Virus record (IMG/VR): IMGVR_UViG_3300031227_016760
Coordinates: 1 to 46,332 of that record
Direction: 5' to 3' (one strand)
DNA length: 46,332 nt
From: a virus
Position 1 is the first letter of the stretch. Each line of letters starts with the position of its first letter. Made by a program: the position numbers and the translations under genes. The notes under the pieces are model-generated. The model searched no databases. It had not been told where the DNA came from and saw nothing but the letters and a program-made list of their open reading frames with translations. Positions 16,264 through 25,104 of the stretch are shown here, one piece after another.

Positions 16264-18575
16264 GACGTGCCCTCAGCGACTACTTCCAAGCCGATCTCTT
16301 CCAGCGCCTGGCGCAACTTGTCCTTGAAGTCGGCCAGACCTTCATCGACGTTTTGGGCGTGGATATGCACGTCGCCCAACTGGATGCTTACCGAGCGGGA
16401 AGACGTGTTTGTGCTGGCCGCGCCACCCTCGTTGATCGTTGTTTGTGAACCGGGTGCCAAGCCGAGCATCCCGCCTTCGACGGCAGACGCGGCGATGGGA
16501 GCGCCCTGCTCCAACCCTTTAGCGAATGTTGGAAAAAACGCCCGGCCTGAGCGGGTCAAATCGGACAGCGGCCCTCGCTTGGCGTCCGAGCCGGGTAAGA
16601 AATCTCGGATCCAGCCGAACATAGCCATGAAGGATGCTTTCAGCGCCGACCACCGCGCCTGGATACCCTTTGCCAGAGCGTCGATCATACCCATTCCCGC
16701 CTGATAGAACCGGTCGGGAAGCGCTTCGAACCAAGCCACGATGGAGTTGTATTTTTCGATCACCGCAGCTTTGGCGGAATCGAATGCGGATGTGATGTTT
16801 TCCCAGTATTTGGCGATCAGACCAACGGCCAAACCGAGCGGACCGGTCAAGCCGCCGAGAATGACGTATTTCCATTCGGCCCAGAACGATGACATCCAAG
16901 CCTTGACAGACAGGAAAACGTTGTAGATCCATTTCCATGATGCGGAAAAGGCGGATTTGATCTCATCCCAGTATTTGACGATCAAGCCGACAGCCAAGCC
17001 GAAGGGGCCGAGCAAGCCCAGCATGACCACGTACCACCATTCGCCGAATGCGGCCTTGAACCAATCCAGCAGGATAGTGAAGGTGTAGGCGATGCCCTGC
17101 CCCACCGCACGGAAAAACCCCACCACTTTGTCCCAATGCTTGATCAGCAGGTAGGCGCCATAGGCCAGCGCGGCGACGGCGACGACAGCAAGAAACACCG
17201 GGTTCATCAGCAAGCCGATCATTGCTTTGCCAACGCCGGCCAGAGCGGTTTTCAAGCCGTGCATCGACAGCTTGAGAACATTGGTCATGCCGGCGGCTTC
17301 GCCCTCGGCCAAGGACAGCAAATGCAGCTTGAGCGCGGCCCCGGCGAGTGAGCCGGCCAGCCAGATCATCATGCCGCCGAGAACGAGGACGATGCTGGTC
17401 AGCGCCACCGCGCCAATGACAACGCCCATCAATATCGGATGCGCCTCAGCCAACTTGGCGAACGCACCGGCGACTTTGGCAAAGCCGGAAATGATCGGCG
17501 TGATCACCGGCAAGATGGATTCGAAAGCGCTGATCAGTGCCACTGCAGCGGAAGCTTTAGCCTTGTCGAACGCGGCTCTGTTCTGCGCATCCATTTTTTT
17601 GAACGCGGTTTCGGTCGCACCGGCTTTCATGCCCATCTCTTCCAGGATGTTCGTGAACTTACCGGATTGCGCCCCGGTCAAGGCTAAAGCGCCGACCAAG
17701 CCGCGAATGTTGCCGAATAGTTTTCCCAGGTTATCATCGGTCCCGCCCGTTTTTTCTGTCAGAATCTGCATCCATTTGGCAAATCCGCCGGCGGCTTTGA
17801 TGCCCTTCGTCGAAAACTCGATGCCCAGTTCCTTGGCTTTCTTCCTGGCGTCACCCATCGGCTTGATGATGTTGGTCATCATGCCGCGAAGGGACGTTGT
17901 TGCCTCTTCGGTGGACAAACCACCCAGGGTCAACGCTGCGACGGCGGCGTTCATCTCATCGATCGACAGCCCCGCGCTTTTTGCCAGCGGCGCCACTCGG
18001 CCTAACGAACCCGCCAATGCGCCGATGGTCGTTTTGCCCAGCCGCATGGCCGTAAACATGGAATCAGAAACGAGGGCAGAGTCTTTAGCCGTCAGGCCGT
18101 AAGCGTTGAGCACCGAGGTCAAGCCATCAACGGCGGTTTCGGTAGTGGTGATTCCGCCACGGGCAAGCTTGAGGCTTGCAGTCATGATCTGGGTAGCTTC
18201 GGCTGCATCGGCAAAACCTGCGGAAATGGTTTGATAGAAGCCTTTAGCCGTTGATACCGGCATGGAGCCAAATTCGGCGGATAATTGCTTGACCTCGGCG
18301 CCAAGGGCTTTCATGTCCACCACATTGGTATCGACAAGAGTCGACACCTCCCCCATGGCAGCCTGGAAGCCTGTGGCGCTGGCTATCCCCGGAAGCAAAG
18401 CGGCCCCCATAACCGCGCCGGCGATCATCATCTTGCGGCCAGCCGCTTTCAGCTTTTTCGTGGTGGCAACCAGCTTATTGATATCGCCGATTGCTTTGTT
18501 TACCGGCCCGGAAAGCGAACCTTCCCCCACGATGTTTATTTTGATGCCGTGGAGGAAGTTGCCGAGACCGAGCAT
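16260..18575 (-). CDS. Tail tape measure protein (TP901 type)
   Basis: About 771 aa. Residues ~60-300 form the TP901/PhageMin_Tail domain (QAAMGEVSTLVDTNVVDMKAL, TISAGFADAAEATQIMTASL, GGLSTEEATTSLRGMM). The middle has several hydrophobic segments (~400-540), then repeated WI-containing stretches (LLDWFKAAFGEWWYVVMLGLLGPFGLAVGLIVKYWDEI and a near-copy ~70 residues later). The C-terminus carries SIQLGDVHIHAQN. It sets tail length and is delivered during DNA injection. ATG 18575 lies 10 nt after the frameshift-product stop; its SD is weak. Confidence 0.9.
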   Translation of the reverse strand: MLGLGNFLHGIKINIVGEGSLSGPVNKAIGDINKLVATTKKLKAAGRKMMIAGAVMGAALLPGIASATGFQAAMGEVSTLVDTNVVDMKALGAEVKQLSAEFGSMPVSTAKGFYQTISAGFADAAEATQIMTASLKLARGGITTTETAVDGLTSVLNAYGLTAKDSALVSDSMFTAMRLGKTTIGALAGSLGRVAPLAKSAGLSIDEMNAAVAALTLGGLSTEEATTSLRGMMTNIIKPMGDARKKAKELGIEFSTKGIKAAGGFAKWMQILTEKTGGTDDNLGKLFGNIRGLVGALALTGAQSGKFTNILEEMGMKAGATETAFKKMDAQNRAAFDKAKASAAVALISAFESILPVITPIISGFAKVAGAFAKLAEAHPILMGVVIGAVALTSIVLVLGGMMIWLAGSLAGAALKLHLLSLAEGEAAGMTNVLKLSMHGLKTALAGVGKAMIGLLMNPVFLAVVAVAALAYGAYLLIKHWDKVVGFFRAVGQGIAYTFTILLDWFKAAFGEWWYVVMLGLLGPFGLAVGLIVKYWDEIKSAFSASWKWIYNVFLSVKAWMSSFWAEWKYVILGGLTGPLGLAVGLIAKYWENITSAFDSAKAAVIEKYNSIVAWFEALPDRFYQAGMGMIDALAKGIQARWSALKASFMAMFGWIRDFLPGSDAKRGPLSDLTRSGRAFFPTFAKGLEQGAPIAASAVEGGMLGLAPGSQTTINEGGAASTNTSSRSVSIQLGDVHIHAQNVDEGLADFKDKLRQALEEIGLEVVAEGTS

Positions 18576-18585
18576 GATGGTTTTC

Positions 18586-19268
18586 TCATTTCGCTTTGTT
18601 GTTCTTCGCGGCCTCGGCTTTGAGCGATTCCAGCTTCTCGATGACGGCCAGGTGTCGGCAGATTTCATCGAGCACCATCCGGTCGATATCGGCGAAGCGG
18701 AGACCGGGAAAGTAATTTGTCAAACGGCCGCGAGCGAGGTCGTACCAGGTAAGACCCCGCTTCGCGGCGCTTATACGTTTTTTACTTCAACATTTTCCGA
18801 GCCGCCGGACTTGTCCTGAATTGCCGAGAACAAGCGCACTCCATCCCCATCGTTGATCAGTTCCGAGCCGCCGGTGACGGCATCGACGGTGATGCGCGGA
18901 TACAAAACGTGCGTGGAAACATAGGCCGCGGCGCTCGCGGAGAGCATGCGCCCGGATTTCGTTTTTTCCGCCGCACTGGCGAATTTGATTGCTTCGTTGA
19001 AACTACTCGATCGACAGATAAACGGGTATGGATTTTCCGGCAACGTAACAAGGAAGATCGTTCGCTTGGGATGATCTTTTTTGCCCTTGGCAATCGCTGC
19101 CAATGCTTCGTCCCGAATTTGGCGAACTTTTTCATCGTCGGTGAAATAGGCTTTCAGGCGATCTTCGATGTCGGCGCGGGTTTCGTCATCCACATCGAAG
19201 TCTTCCGACTTTTTGATCGGTTCGGCTTCCGGTTGTTTCTTCTCAGTGGTTTTGTCATCGGGGGTCAT
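18586..19268 (-). CDS. Tail assembly chaperone, -1 frameshift product (G-T type)
   Basis: Predicted 227-aa protein: the first 164 residues of the chaperone ORF, then a -1 slip at A AAA AAC and 63 residues in the new frame (RISAAKRGLTWYDLARGRLT ... KAEAAKNNKAK, stop at 18586). The extension has no start codon of its own but is clearly protein-like (YDLARGRLTNYFPGLRFADI), and it ends just before the tape measure gene, where lambda G-T and P2 E-E' frameshifts lie. The zero-frame gene stops 4 codons before this sequence would otherwise be lost. The longer product recruits the tape measure protein during tail assembly. Seen directly: heptamer, frame and open extension. The slippage itself is inferred. 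Confidence 0.75.
18771..19268 (-). CDS. Tail assembly chaperone, zero-frame product
   Basis: 165 aa. An acidic/basic N-terminus (DKTTEKKQPEAEPIKKSEDF), then a helical and beta-rich core (TIFLVTLPENPYPFICRSSSFNEAIKFAS) typical of the short G-type chaperone between tube and tape measure genes. It ends VEVKNV* right after the slippery heptamer A AAA AAC. The ratio of this protein to the frameshifted form usually controls tail assembly. No homologue is named; position and the frameshift give the assignment. Confidence 0.75.
   Translation of the reverse strand: MTPDDKTTEKKQPEAEPIKKSEDFDVDDETRADIEDRLKAYFTDDEKVRQIRDEALAAIAKGKKDHPKRTIFLVTLPENPYPFICRSSSFNEAIKFASAAEKTKSGRMLSASAAAYVSTHVLYPRITVDAVTGGSELINDGDGVRLFSAIQDKSGGSENVEVKNV
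18777..18783 (-). promoter_or_regulatory. Programmed -1 frameshift site A AAA AAC
   Basis: On the minus strand the zero frame reads GTA AAA AAC GTA TAA, so the heptamer A_AAA_AAC is in the register needed for tandem -1 slippage. A short hairpin CCGC-GAA-GCGG begins 9 nt downstream. Both elements match the classical bacterial slippery-site design. Confidence 0.75.
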
Positions 19269-19286
19269 CGGTCTGCTCCTTGTCGG

Positions 19287-19769
19287 TTAGAAAATTCCTT
19301 TGGCGCTGGTAGCGGTCCAATCGAGATCCATCCCGACCACGCTATCCAAAGCAGAAGATCCGCCCACTTTGTCGAATTCCACGTCATACCAGCGACGGAC
19401 TCGACCATCCGGCATTGTTTGGCGCAAAACCATATTGCGCAGATCGCATAAATCGGTAATTACCTGACCGCCGACGGTGAATTCGTCGTTGTTGGGTGTG
19501 CGGCCTATTGCCAGGTCCTCTTCCCGCTCCAAGAGGAAACGGTGGACTTCTTCAATTTTTAGCGAGCCCTGCCATGTCTTTTTGAAGCGAACCCTTCGAT
19601 GCTTTCCCTTCGATCCCATCGGCGGTCTCACTTCCTTTTTCTGGGCCAACTCGTAAGAGAAATCGGTACATGTGTAGAGCGGAATTTCATCGCCGTTCTC
19701 AAACAGAAGGCAGATATCTACATCATCACCGGCCTGATTACCTTCGTAGTCGAAATCTTTTTCACTCAT
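19287..19769 (-). CDS. Tail tube protein
   Basis: 160 aa, directly after the sheath gene and before the tail chaperones. The beta-rich pattern (VDICLLFENGDEIPLYTCTDFSYELAQKKEVRPPMGSKG, then GSLKIEEVHRFLLERE, then RRWYDVEFDKVGGSSALDSVVGMDLDWTATSAKG) fits FII/XkdM-like tube monomers that stack as hexamers inside the sheath. SD GGAG is present. Gene order is the strongest support. Confidence 0.8.
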   Translation of the reverse strand: MSEKDFDYEGNQAGDDVDICLLFENGDEIPLYTCTDFSYELAQKKEVRPPMGSKGKHRRVRFKKTWQGSLKIEEVHRFLLEREEDLAIGRTPNNDEFTVGGQVITDLCDLRNMVLRQTMPDGRVRRWYDVEFDKVGGSSALDSVVGMDLDWTATSAKGIF

Positions 19770-19774
19770 GGCGC

Positions 19775-21241
19775 TTAACTCCTTTGCCGGTAAACCCGGT
19801 GGCTTATCGTCTTCATTGTCGTGTGCGTGGTGATCGCCATATCGGCGACGACTTCGCCGTCATCGTCAATCGTCGGCGTGACGACGACTTTGGTGATCGT
19901 TTTGCCGACCCGCGTTTTCAACAAGGTCGATTCCATCGCGTCTTTCAGCAAATTCAGGCCGGAGCCGGAACCGTCATCGGGACGGCCCCACACCGGCTTC
20001 CCGGCGATGCGCGATTCCTGGCCGCAGGTGTAAACGGTGCGGAGCACCTCGGCATCGGTAAAGTCGCTGGTGGATACGGCGAGAGTTTCGCTGTTTGCGA
20101 TGATGACGCCGCGTTTGTCGTCTTCGTAGCGCAGGTAATTCATCCGGGCATCGGCCAGGCGCGAACGGTAGGCGGCGGGAATGTTGGGCGCGAGTTGATC
20201 TTCGGTGACTGTTTTCACCTGCAAGTTGATCATCCCGCGATCGATCGGTTGCGCCACGAACAAGCCTGCAGCGGCGGGGCCGATCGGGGCGGTGTAGCTG
20301 TCGCCGTCCGCATCGGCGAACTGGGCGCTACCGGCGAGGGGAATCAGGTTACGGTCGTCCTCGCCAAGCGATGCCGCTTCGATACTTTCCACCCAGGTAG
20401 CGATATCGGCTTCCCAGGCGGCGAAAGGAGCGGGATTGCTGCTGCCGAAGTCTTCCATTTCAACGAAGGCGAAACGCTCGCAATCGCGTTCGGAAAGCTG
20501 GGCGGCGCAGTGAGTGCCCAATGCCTGGCGAACGTAAGCGCCGGCAATGCCAGAGCCCTTCCAGCCCAAAATATAAATGTTGGGGTAATTCTTCGATTCC
20601 AGGAACGAGAGCGCAGCCAACGCCTGTTCGTTGGTGAGTGTGCCGTCCGTGCCACCGGAGAAAGCGGTGTAGGCGATTTCGTCCAGCGTTGCACATTCCC
20701 CGACCATCTTTGCCGTCAAGGGCAGCGACGAATTGTTGATTGCATCTACCAGAGTGTCACAAGGGGTGGGATCGCCACCTGTGATGTCAGCCGAAAATTG
20801 CGTAGCCGTGCCGGTGGCGGTGCGGCGCAGCGTAATGACAGCTTCTTCGTCATCGACCTCGACTTTGGCTTGCCATTCGTTGCCGTCAACGCCGTTGTAG
20901 TCGTATTCGATAGCCATGACAATGACGGTGGATGAATTGTCGTAGAGATTTATCGCGGCTTTCGTGCCGTCGCCCAAGCGCATGGCATTTACCCGGATGG
21001 GGTTGCCTTCGGCAGCGTTGGTCACAGCCTCGATCGCTTCGCGCACGGCGCGGGGCAAACGACCGGTCGTGCCGAATGCGGCATCGCAGGATTCGACGCC
21101 GCTCATCCCCTCGCAGGAAAGGATTTGCCCGGTGGGGCCGTCCGACGCCAAGCCCACAAAGGTCAACTGGTTTTCGTCGGCGGCACTGGCGCTTGACTGG
21201 TGATTGTTGACGTAACGGGTAGTGAATTTATTCTCACCCAT
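19775..21241 (-). CDS. Contractile tail sheath protein
   Basis: 488 aa. Sheath features include an N-terminal strand region for inter-subunit handshakes (NKFTTRYVNNHQSSASAAD), the conserved ESKNYPNIYILGWKGSG-like core, and a C-terminal domain with ANSETLAVSTSDFTDAEVLRTVYTC and MESTLLKTRVGKTITKVVV. It drives contraction for DNA delivery and classifies the phage as myovirus-like. Strong SD (GGAGGA) upstream of ATG 21241. The large antisense reading frames across this gene are shadows. Confidence 0.9.
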   Translation of the reverse strand: MGENKFTTRYVNNHQSSASAADENQLTFVGLASDGPTGQILSCEGMSGVESCDAAFGTTGRLPRAVREAIEAVTNAAEGNPIRVNAMRLGDGTKAAINLYDNSSTVIVMAIEYDYNGVDGNEWQAKVEVDDEEAVITLRRTATGTATQFSADITGGDPTPCDTLVDAINNSSLPLTAKMVGECATLDEIAYTAFSGGTDGTLTNEQALAALSFLESKNYPNIYILGWKGSGIAGAYVRQALGTHCAAQLSERDCERFAFVEMEDFGSSNPAPFAAWEADIATWVESIEAASLGEDDRNLIPLAGSAQFADADGDSYTAPIGPAAAGLFVAQPIDRGMINLQVKTVTEDQLAPNIPAAYRSRLADARMNYLRYEDDKRGVIIANSETLAVSTSDFTDAEVLRTVYTCGQESRIAGKPVWGRPDDGSGSGLNLLKDAMESTLLKTRVGKTITKVVVTPTIDDDGEVVADMAITTHTTMKTISHRVYRQRS

Positions 21242-21253
21242 GATCTATTCCTC

Positions 21254-21505
21254 CTAAGCCTTCCGCCACTTTTCGCGGCCGGCGACGAACTCTTTTTCCA
21301 GGATCAGGCCGTCAGGATCGACGGGCAGCACCCGGCGTAACGCGGCGGCTTCGACGGGGTGCATTTTGTATTTTTTCACCAGCGAGGCGAACGGGCGCTT
21401 AATGCCCTTGGGCTTCTTGGTTGTGGTGAATTTCGGCGTCAGATCGGTTTTGGGTTTTTTCGCCGCCTTGGTTTTGCGCATATCGGTCTTTTTCGGTTTA
21501 GCCAT
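21254..21505 (-). CDS. Small Lys-rich protein upstream of sheath
   Basis: 83 aa. The N-terminal half is almost all Lys/Thr/Pro (MAKPKKTDMRKTKAAKKPKT), the C-terminal half a compact segment (HPVEAAALRRVLPVDPDGLIL). Its start overlaps the end of the tail-terminator gene. Disordered basic proteins of this size occur next to sheath genes in other myophages and may act in neck or tail completion. No named family. Confidence 0.65.
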   Translation of the reverse strand: MAKPKKTDMRKTKAAKKPKTDLTPKFTTTKKPKGIKRPFASLVKKYKMHPVEAAALRRVLPVDPDGLILEKEFVAGREKWRKA

Positions 21506-22052
21506 TGGCCACCTCGTGTTTGATGGTTACGTGCTCGATCACCCGCTCGACCGGTTCCAGCATTTCCGCCCGGCGCTGCAACGTGATATCGATCGTCGCT
21601 TCGTGCGAGATCGGCTGCCGGTGCGAATTCAACCGGGCGCCGGTCACATCGCCGATCTTGGTGAAACCTCGCTGAACACACATGTCTTCGTGCGTGATTG
21701 GGTCGGTAATCGGCATGGCGGCTTTACCGTGACGCAGGGTGCGGAACAGACCGCGAATGGCCTGCATCATCTCGATGCAATTGCGTTCGGAAGATCCCGT
21801 TTCATCAGCCTTGGCAATCGCCGTGATTCGCAATGCGTCGGTGACGATCAGCCGCTTGATGAAGTGCGTGGGCCTGCCCTCTTCGTCGTATTTCACGCCG
21901 TGGTGACGACCCATGCCCTGCTGACGTTCGTCGGAATCAATCAGCATGACTTCGACGACCGGCTTTTTGTAGTTGTGTGCCGATTCATCGCAGAACGCCT
22001 TATAGCCAAGATTCGCCGTGATCAGATCGCCGGTGGCGCGGGTGATGCTCAT
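21498..22052 (-). CDS. Tail terminator / neck protein
   Basis: 184 aa. Starts MSITRATGDLITANLGY; contains VVEVMLIDSDERQQGM, FIKRLIVTDALRITAIAKADE, then a MQAIRGLFRTLRHG helix. The mixed alpha/beta pattern and the place between the HK97 gp10-like gene and the sheath fit a tail terminator (gpU/SPP1 gp17 type). ATG 22052 overlaps the preceding stop (ATGA); the longer upstream extension in this frame is only a shadow of the gp10-like gene. Assigned mainly by position. Confidence 0.6.
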   Translation of the reverse strand: MSITRATGDLITANLGYKAFCDESAHNYKKPVVEVMLIDSDERQQGMGRHHGVKYDEEGRPTHFIKRLIVTDALRITAIAKADETGSSERNCIEMMQAIRGLFRTLRHGKAAMPITDPITHEDMCVQRGFTKIGDVTGARLNSHRQPISHEATIDITLQRRAEMLEPVERVIEHVTIKHEVANG

Positions 22053-22642
22053 CTTCCACCCGCTTTCCGGTAGGCGCGTTCGACGGCCTTGTCGGATTCC
22101 TTGGAGGCTACGCGATTGGCGATCATGGCGGCGGAAGTCAAAAACGGCTGCGGCTTTTTGCCCGGATGGTGCGCACGGCCAGCATAATAAAAAAGTACGT
22201 CGAGGTGCCGTTTGTTCGGCGCGTTCGGCGCGCCTTTGTATTGAACCTTGCGGGACTTGCCGGCCTTCTGGCGCCCGCTTCTCAATTTCCGTGTGCGAGT
22301 GACGCTGATGTATCGACCCTTGGCGTCTTTTTGCGGAATCGCCAGGGCTTTCGCGTTTTTCGGCTTGATCAAGTGGGGCTTCGCGCCCTGGTCGATAGCC
22401 ATTGCCGCCGCCTGGTCCGTGCCGACCACGCCGGACGTGGGGCTGAGAACATCGCCGCCGATTCGCGCCCGTGTTTCGCCGGTTTTCACCGGAGCGCGGC
22501 GCTTGGCGTACTTTTCGACCTGGCGCACGGTTTCGACGATGGCTTTCTGCAATTCGAAGGGCAGATTGCGCTCCATGGCCCGGAGCTTTTGCCCTGTCAT
22601 TCTGGCGCCGGTAATCTTTGCGTTGATGGAAAATCCGCTCAT
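22049..22642 (-). CDS. HK97 gp10-like head-tail connector
   Basis: 197 aa. The region AKRRAPVKTGETRARIGGDV matches HK97 gp10 (RAPVDTGxLR-type). It then has GTDQAAAMAIDQGAKPHL, a basic insertion (RTRKLRSGRQKAGKSRKVQYK) and PQPFLTSAAMIANRVAS. Acts in neck completion after DNA packaging. The basic insertion is longer than in most members. Overlaps both neighbours. Confidence 0.85.
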   Translation of the reverse strand: MSGFSINAKITGARMTGQKLRAMERNLPFELQKAIVETVRQVEKYAKRRAPVKTGETRARIGGDVLSPTSGVVGTDQAAAMAIDQGAKPHLIKPKNAKALAIPQKDAKGRYISVTRTRKLRSGRQKAGKSRKVQYKGAPNAPNKRHLDVLFYYAGRAHHPGKKPQPFLTSAAMIANRVASKESDKAVERAYRKAGGR

Positions 22643-23028
22643 GACGGCTCCCCATCTTCCACGTTCAACTGCAAACGAGTGAACATTTCCGCCCCGGCCA
22701 AACCAAACGGCTGCAAATGAGTAATGCGATAATTCCGGTTGTCAATAACGACACGATCCATTTTTTGCAACGTGGTCGTCAGATCACCGGCGGTATCGGC
22801 GACACAATCGCAATCGGGTTCAAGCACGTCGCTGTCGGGCTGCGCTTTGAAATCCACCGGTAGCGTGGCGGCTGGCGAGAACGAATCCTCGGTCGGACCG
22901 TCAAAGCTATCGTCCCCGGTCGTTTGCGGCCGATAGACGTAAGCCGTTTTGCGGTCGGCGCCGATGACCCCCGCGCAATCGGCGGCAACCTGGGCCTGTT
23001 CGGTTTCGGTGAGATCGAATTCGCTCAT
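22639..23028 (-). CDS. Head-closure (stopper) protein
   Basis: 129 aa. The beta-rich C-terminal half (DFKAQPDSDVLEPDCDC, then VVIDNRNYRITHLQPFGLAGAEMFTRLQL) fits SPP1 gp16 / HK97 gp7 stoppers, which also sit between the adaptor and gp10. Overlaps the gp10-like start. Assignment by order and the GAxxFTRLQLxV-type end. Confidence 0.6.
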   Translation of the reverse strand: MSEFDLTETEQAQVAADCAGVIGADRKTAYVYRPQTTGDDSFDGPTEDSFSPAATLPVDFKAQPDSDVLEPDCDCVADTAGDLTTTLQKMDRVVIDNRNYRITHLQPFGLAGAEMFTRLQLNVEDGEPS

Positions 23029-23447
23029 TACAGTTGGCTTTCCTGTTCGTACTGGACACCACCGGCTATTTCAGGATCATCATCGAGGCCGGCAAGGTCG
23101 CGGTACATAGACCAAAGATCGTCATGAATTTCTTTTTTGGTCAGCATCTGGCGGGAGCGGTCGACCTGCTTGTCGCCAGATTTCCAGCTTGTGACCATTT
23201 TCGAAGCCGACACCAAGTCCAGATGGGCGAGAAACCATGCGGCGAGAATCAGAAAGAGTTCCTGGTGTAGGGACGATGGTTCCGGCGTAATCTGCGTATC
23301 GTCGCATTCGTAGGCTGTTTCCAGGTCTTTGTTGACCTGCGTCACCGCTCGCTCGAATGCCCGATTTGCGGTGGCCTCGGCGATTTCCGTCAAGCCGGTG
23401 TCAATTTTCAGTTTCTCAATGAGTTCGGACAGCAACATCGCTGTCAC
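23028..23447 (-). CDS. Head-tail adaptor (gp6/gp15-like)
   Basis: 139 aa and mostly helical: LLSELIEKLKIDTGLTEIAEAT, then HQELFLILAAWFLAHLDL, then KSGDKQVDRSRQMLTKKEIHDD. This four-helix arrangement after the capsid gene fits the adaptor ring that docks on portal. The S.KSGD..VD motif is common in such proteins. One base overlaps the stopper gene. Confidence 0.65.
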   Translation of the reverse strand: MTAMLLSELIEKLKIDTGLTEIAEATANRAFERAVTQVNKDLETAYECDDTQITPEPSSLHQELFLILAAWFLAHLDLVSASKMVTSWKSGDKQVDRSRQMLTKKEIHDDLWSMYRDLAGLDDDPEIAGGVQYEQESQL

Positions 23448-23456
23448 CCTCCACCG

Positions 23457-23813
23457 CTACTTCGCGGCATCGAATCTTTTTGCATGCATCCGGCAATAAT
23501 CGCTGTTTTCCAACACCGAGTTGGCACACCGTTTGCCCGTGCTGGCTGCGGTCGCCTTGCACTGTTTCGGTGCATTCGGGAATACGGGTTTCAACTCTTC
23601 GGGCACCGAGATATTTTCCACCGACAGGATTTCGGCGGTGGATTTGGCGACCAGTTGCAAGCGGCCGCTTTGTAATATTTCCTGAAGATTCCGGCAGGGC
23701 GGTGTTTCGCGCACCTGCCCTGCCGGGATCACCAAAGAGGGCAAATTGAGCTCAGTACGTTTGACTATCCAGTCGGATCTGCCCGGATTTTTGACTTTCA
23801 GGATTTCACTCAT
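23457..23813 (-). CDS. Capsid-region protein with C-terminal CRMH zinc knuckle
   Basis: 118 aa. The N-terminal ~75 residues are beta-rich (DWIVKRTELNLPSLVIPAGQ). The C-terminus has C-x8-GKRC-x10-CRMH (QCKATAASTGKRCANSV ... YCRMHAKR), a four-ligand knuckle. The same GKRC-N-...-CRMH pattern lies at the N-terminus of this phage's TerS. Located between capsid and adaptor genes, so a head accessory role is likely. The zinc binding is inferred from motif spacing. Confidence 0.65.
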   Translation of the reverse strand: MSEILKVKNPGRSDWIVKRTELNLPSLVIPAGQVRETPPCRNLQEILQSGRLQLVAKSTAEILSVENISVPEELKPVFPNAPKQCKATAASTGKRCANSVLENSDYCRMHAKRFDAAK

Positions 23814-23827
23814 TGCCTTCCTCTTCT

Positions 23828-24700
23828 CTAGGTGATCTTGATGATCGCGTACCGCGACGGATGGGTAACCTTCGCCCGCGTGGTGAACCAGATTTGAATT
23901 GCAATTTCGAGGGACTGAACAAGCTCCACCTCCTTTGGTTCCATGGGAAATTCAGGGACGATTTTGCCGGCCGGTTCGTCAAGACGAAGAAGAACACGGT
24001 TGGTGGGAATGTCGATGTTGAACAGGAAGCCGGCGCCGCCGTATTCAAGATTCTTGAAACCGCGTATCTGCAGTTCATCTTTGATGCCATTGCCGAGGGT
24101 CGTATCGCCGCGAACATCGGCGAAGGTGGAGCCGCGACCGAGCCACAGCGAAGGATTGCCGTAATCCTCGACTTTTTTCAGCGCCTGATTCATCGCCGCG
24201 GCATCCAGGCTGCCGCTTACTTCGACAATGTTGGTGGCGGCTGCTTCCATCAATTGGTACACCCGCAGGTTCATCTTGCGAGCCATCTCGCCCTTGGCGA
24301 TATCCGTCTGCTCATCCATGCTTTCCACGTCGCCACGTTTCAGATCGAGAATGTTGACGCGGGGCATGGACTGCAGCAACCAGGTCGGCAGGGTTTCCAG
24401 GTCCGGGATGTCCTTAGTGGATTTAATCGTACCGTCCTTGTTGATCCACCAGGCCTCATGTTCCGGCTCTTTGCCCAGCTTGACTGCGCCCGTTTTCGGC
24501 TGCTCCTGTTGGAGCATGAATTCAGCAATCGAGGCAGCCTTCACATCCGCTTCGATGAAGCCGTAAACCTGAGAAGCGATGGCTTTCATGGCCTCCGTTG
24601 ATCCGCCGCCTTCGTCGTATTTATTCTGAACGACGCTACTCAAAGCGCGGAGCGCTTCGTGCCGCGTCACCATTTCGCTTCCGTTAGTAGACAGAGACAT
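23828..24700 (-). CDS. Major capsid protein (HK97-like)
   Basis: 290 aa. Features fit an HK97-type shell protein: N-terminal helix (HEALRALSSVVQNKYDEGGG), a middle long helix (EMARKMNLRVYQLMEAAATNI), a DAAAMNQALKKVED segment, the FNIDIPTNRVLLRLDEPAGKI strand region, and the C-terminal IQIWFTTRAKVTHPSRYAIIKI beta hairpin. Placed after the decoration and scaffold genes; SD GGAAGGGAG precedes ATG. No extra N-terminal delta domain is visible, consistent with the separate scaffold-type protein. Confidence 0.85.
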   Translation of the reverse strand: MSLSTNGSEMVTRHEALRALSSVVQNKYDEGGGSTEAMKAIASQVYGFIEADVKAASIAEFMLQQEQPKTGAVKLGKEPEHEAWWINKDGTIKSTKDIPDLETLPTWLLQSMPRVNILDLKRGDVESMDEQTDIAKGEMARKMNLRVYQLMEAAATNIVEVSGSLDAAAMNQALKKVEDYGNPSLWLGRGSTFADVRGDTTLGNGIKDELQIRGFKNLEYGGAGFLFNIDIPTNRVLLRLDEPAGKIVPEFPMEPKEVELVQSLEIAIQIWFTTRAKVTHPSRYAIIKIT

Positions 24701-24714
24701 TTTTCGCTCCCTTC

Positions 24715-25089
24715 CTAGTAGAGCTTGACTTCGAAGCCGCTGTCGGCGTCACCGTTGAGAATGAGGCCACGCTTGACACCGCTGGCGACGTACTTCGTCG
24801 GGAAGCCGTCGGCATCGGACGTGATTTCATCGCCGGGGGTGGGGCTACCATCAATTTCCGAGATCCAGATGTCGTTTCCGCCGCCAAAGGCGATGGCCGC
24901 TTTGGCTCCCTTTACCCCGCTGTAGAGCAATACACCGGCAGCTACGCCGGTCGGGTCGGTCTGCGGGGCAAATTCATCGTCGCCGGTCACCTTCATGAAC
25001 TGGCGAGGGGTCGCATTCGCGCTCAGATCGCCAGAACCGTGAACATAGGTGGTAGCCGGAGAGCGAACTTCTACTTCTTTCGTTGCCAT
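24715..25089 (-). CDS. Capsid decoration protein (DUF2190-like)
   Basis: 124 aa and beta-rich, with ATPRQFMKVTGDDEFAPQTDPTGVAAGVLLYSG and GDEITSDADGFPTKYVASG. This resembles DUF2190/gpD-type decoration proteins that sit beside the capsid gene and stabilise the full head. SD AGGAAGGAG is strong, expected for a high-copy structural protein. Confidence 0.75.
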   Translation of the reverse strand: MATKEVEVRSPATTYVHGSGDLSANATPRQFMKVTGDDEFAPQTDPTGVAAGVLLYSGVKGAKAAIAFGGGNDIWISEIDGSPTPGDEITSDADGFPTKYVASGVKRGLILNGDADSGFEVKLY

Positions 25090-25104
25090 AATTCCGTCTC
25101 CTTC

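Noticed and set aside
19670-20935. 421-aa plus-strand ORF over the sheath gene
   Set aside because: It is a shadow of the sheath gene; codon content is Arg/Gly/His-rich, and sheath identity on the minus strand is clear.
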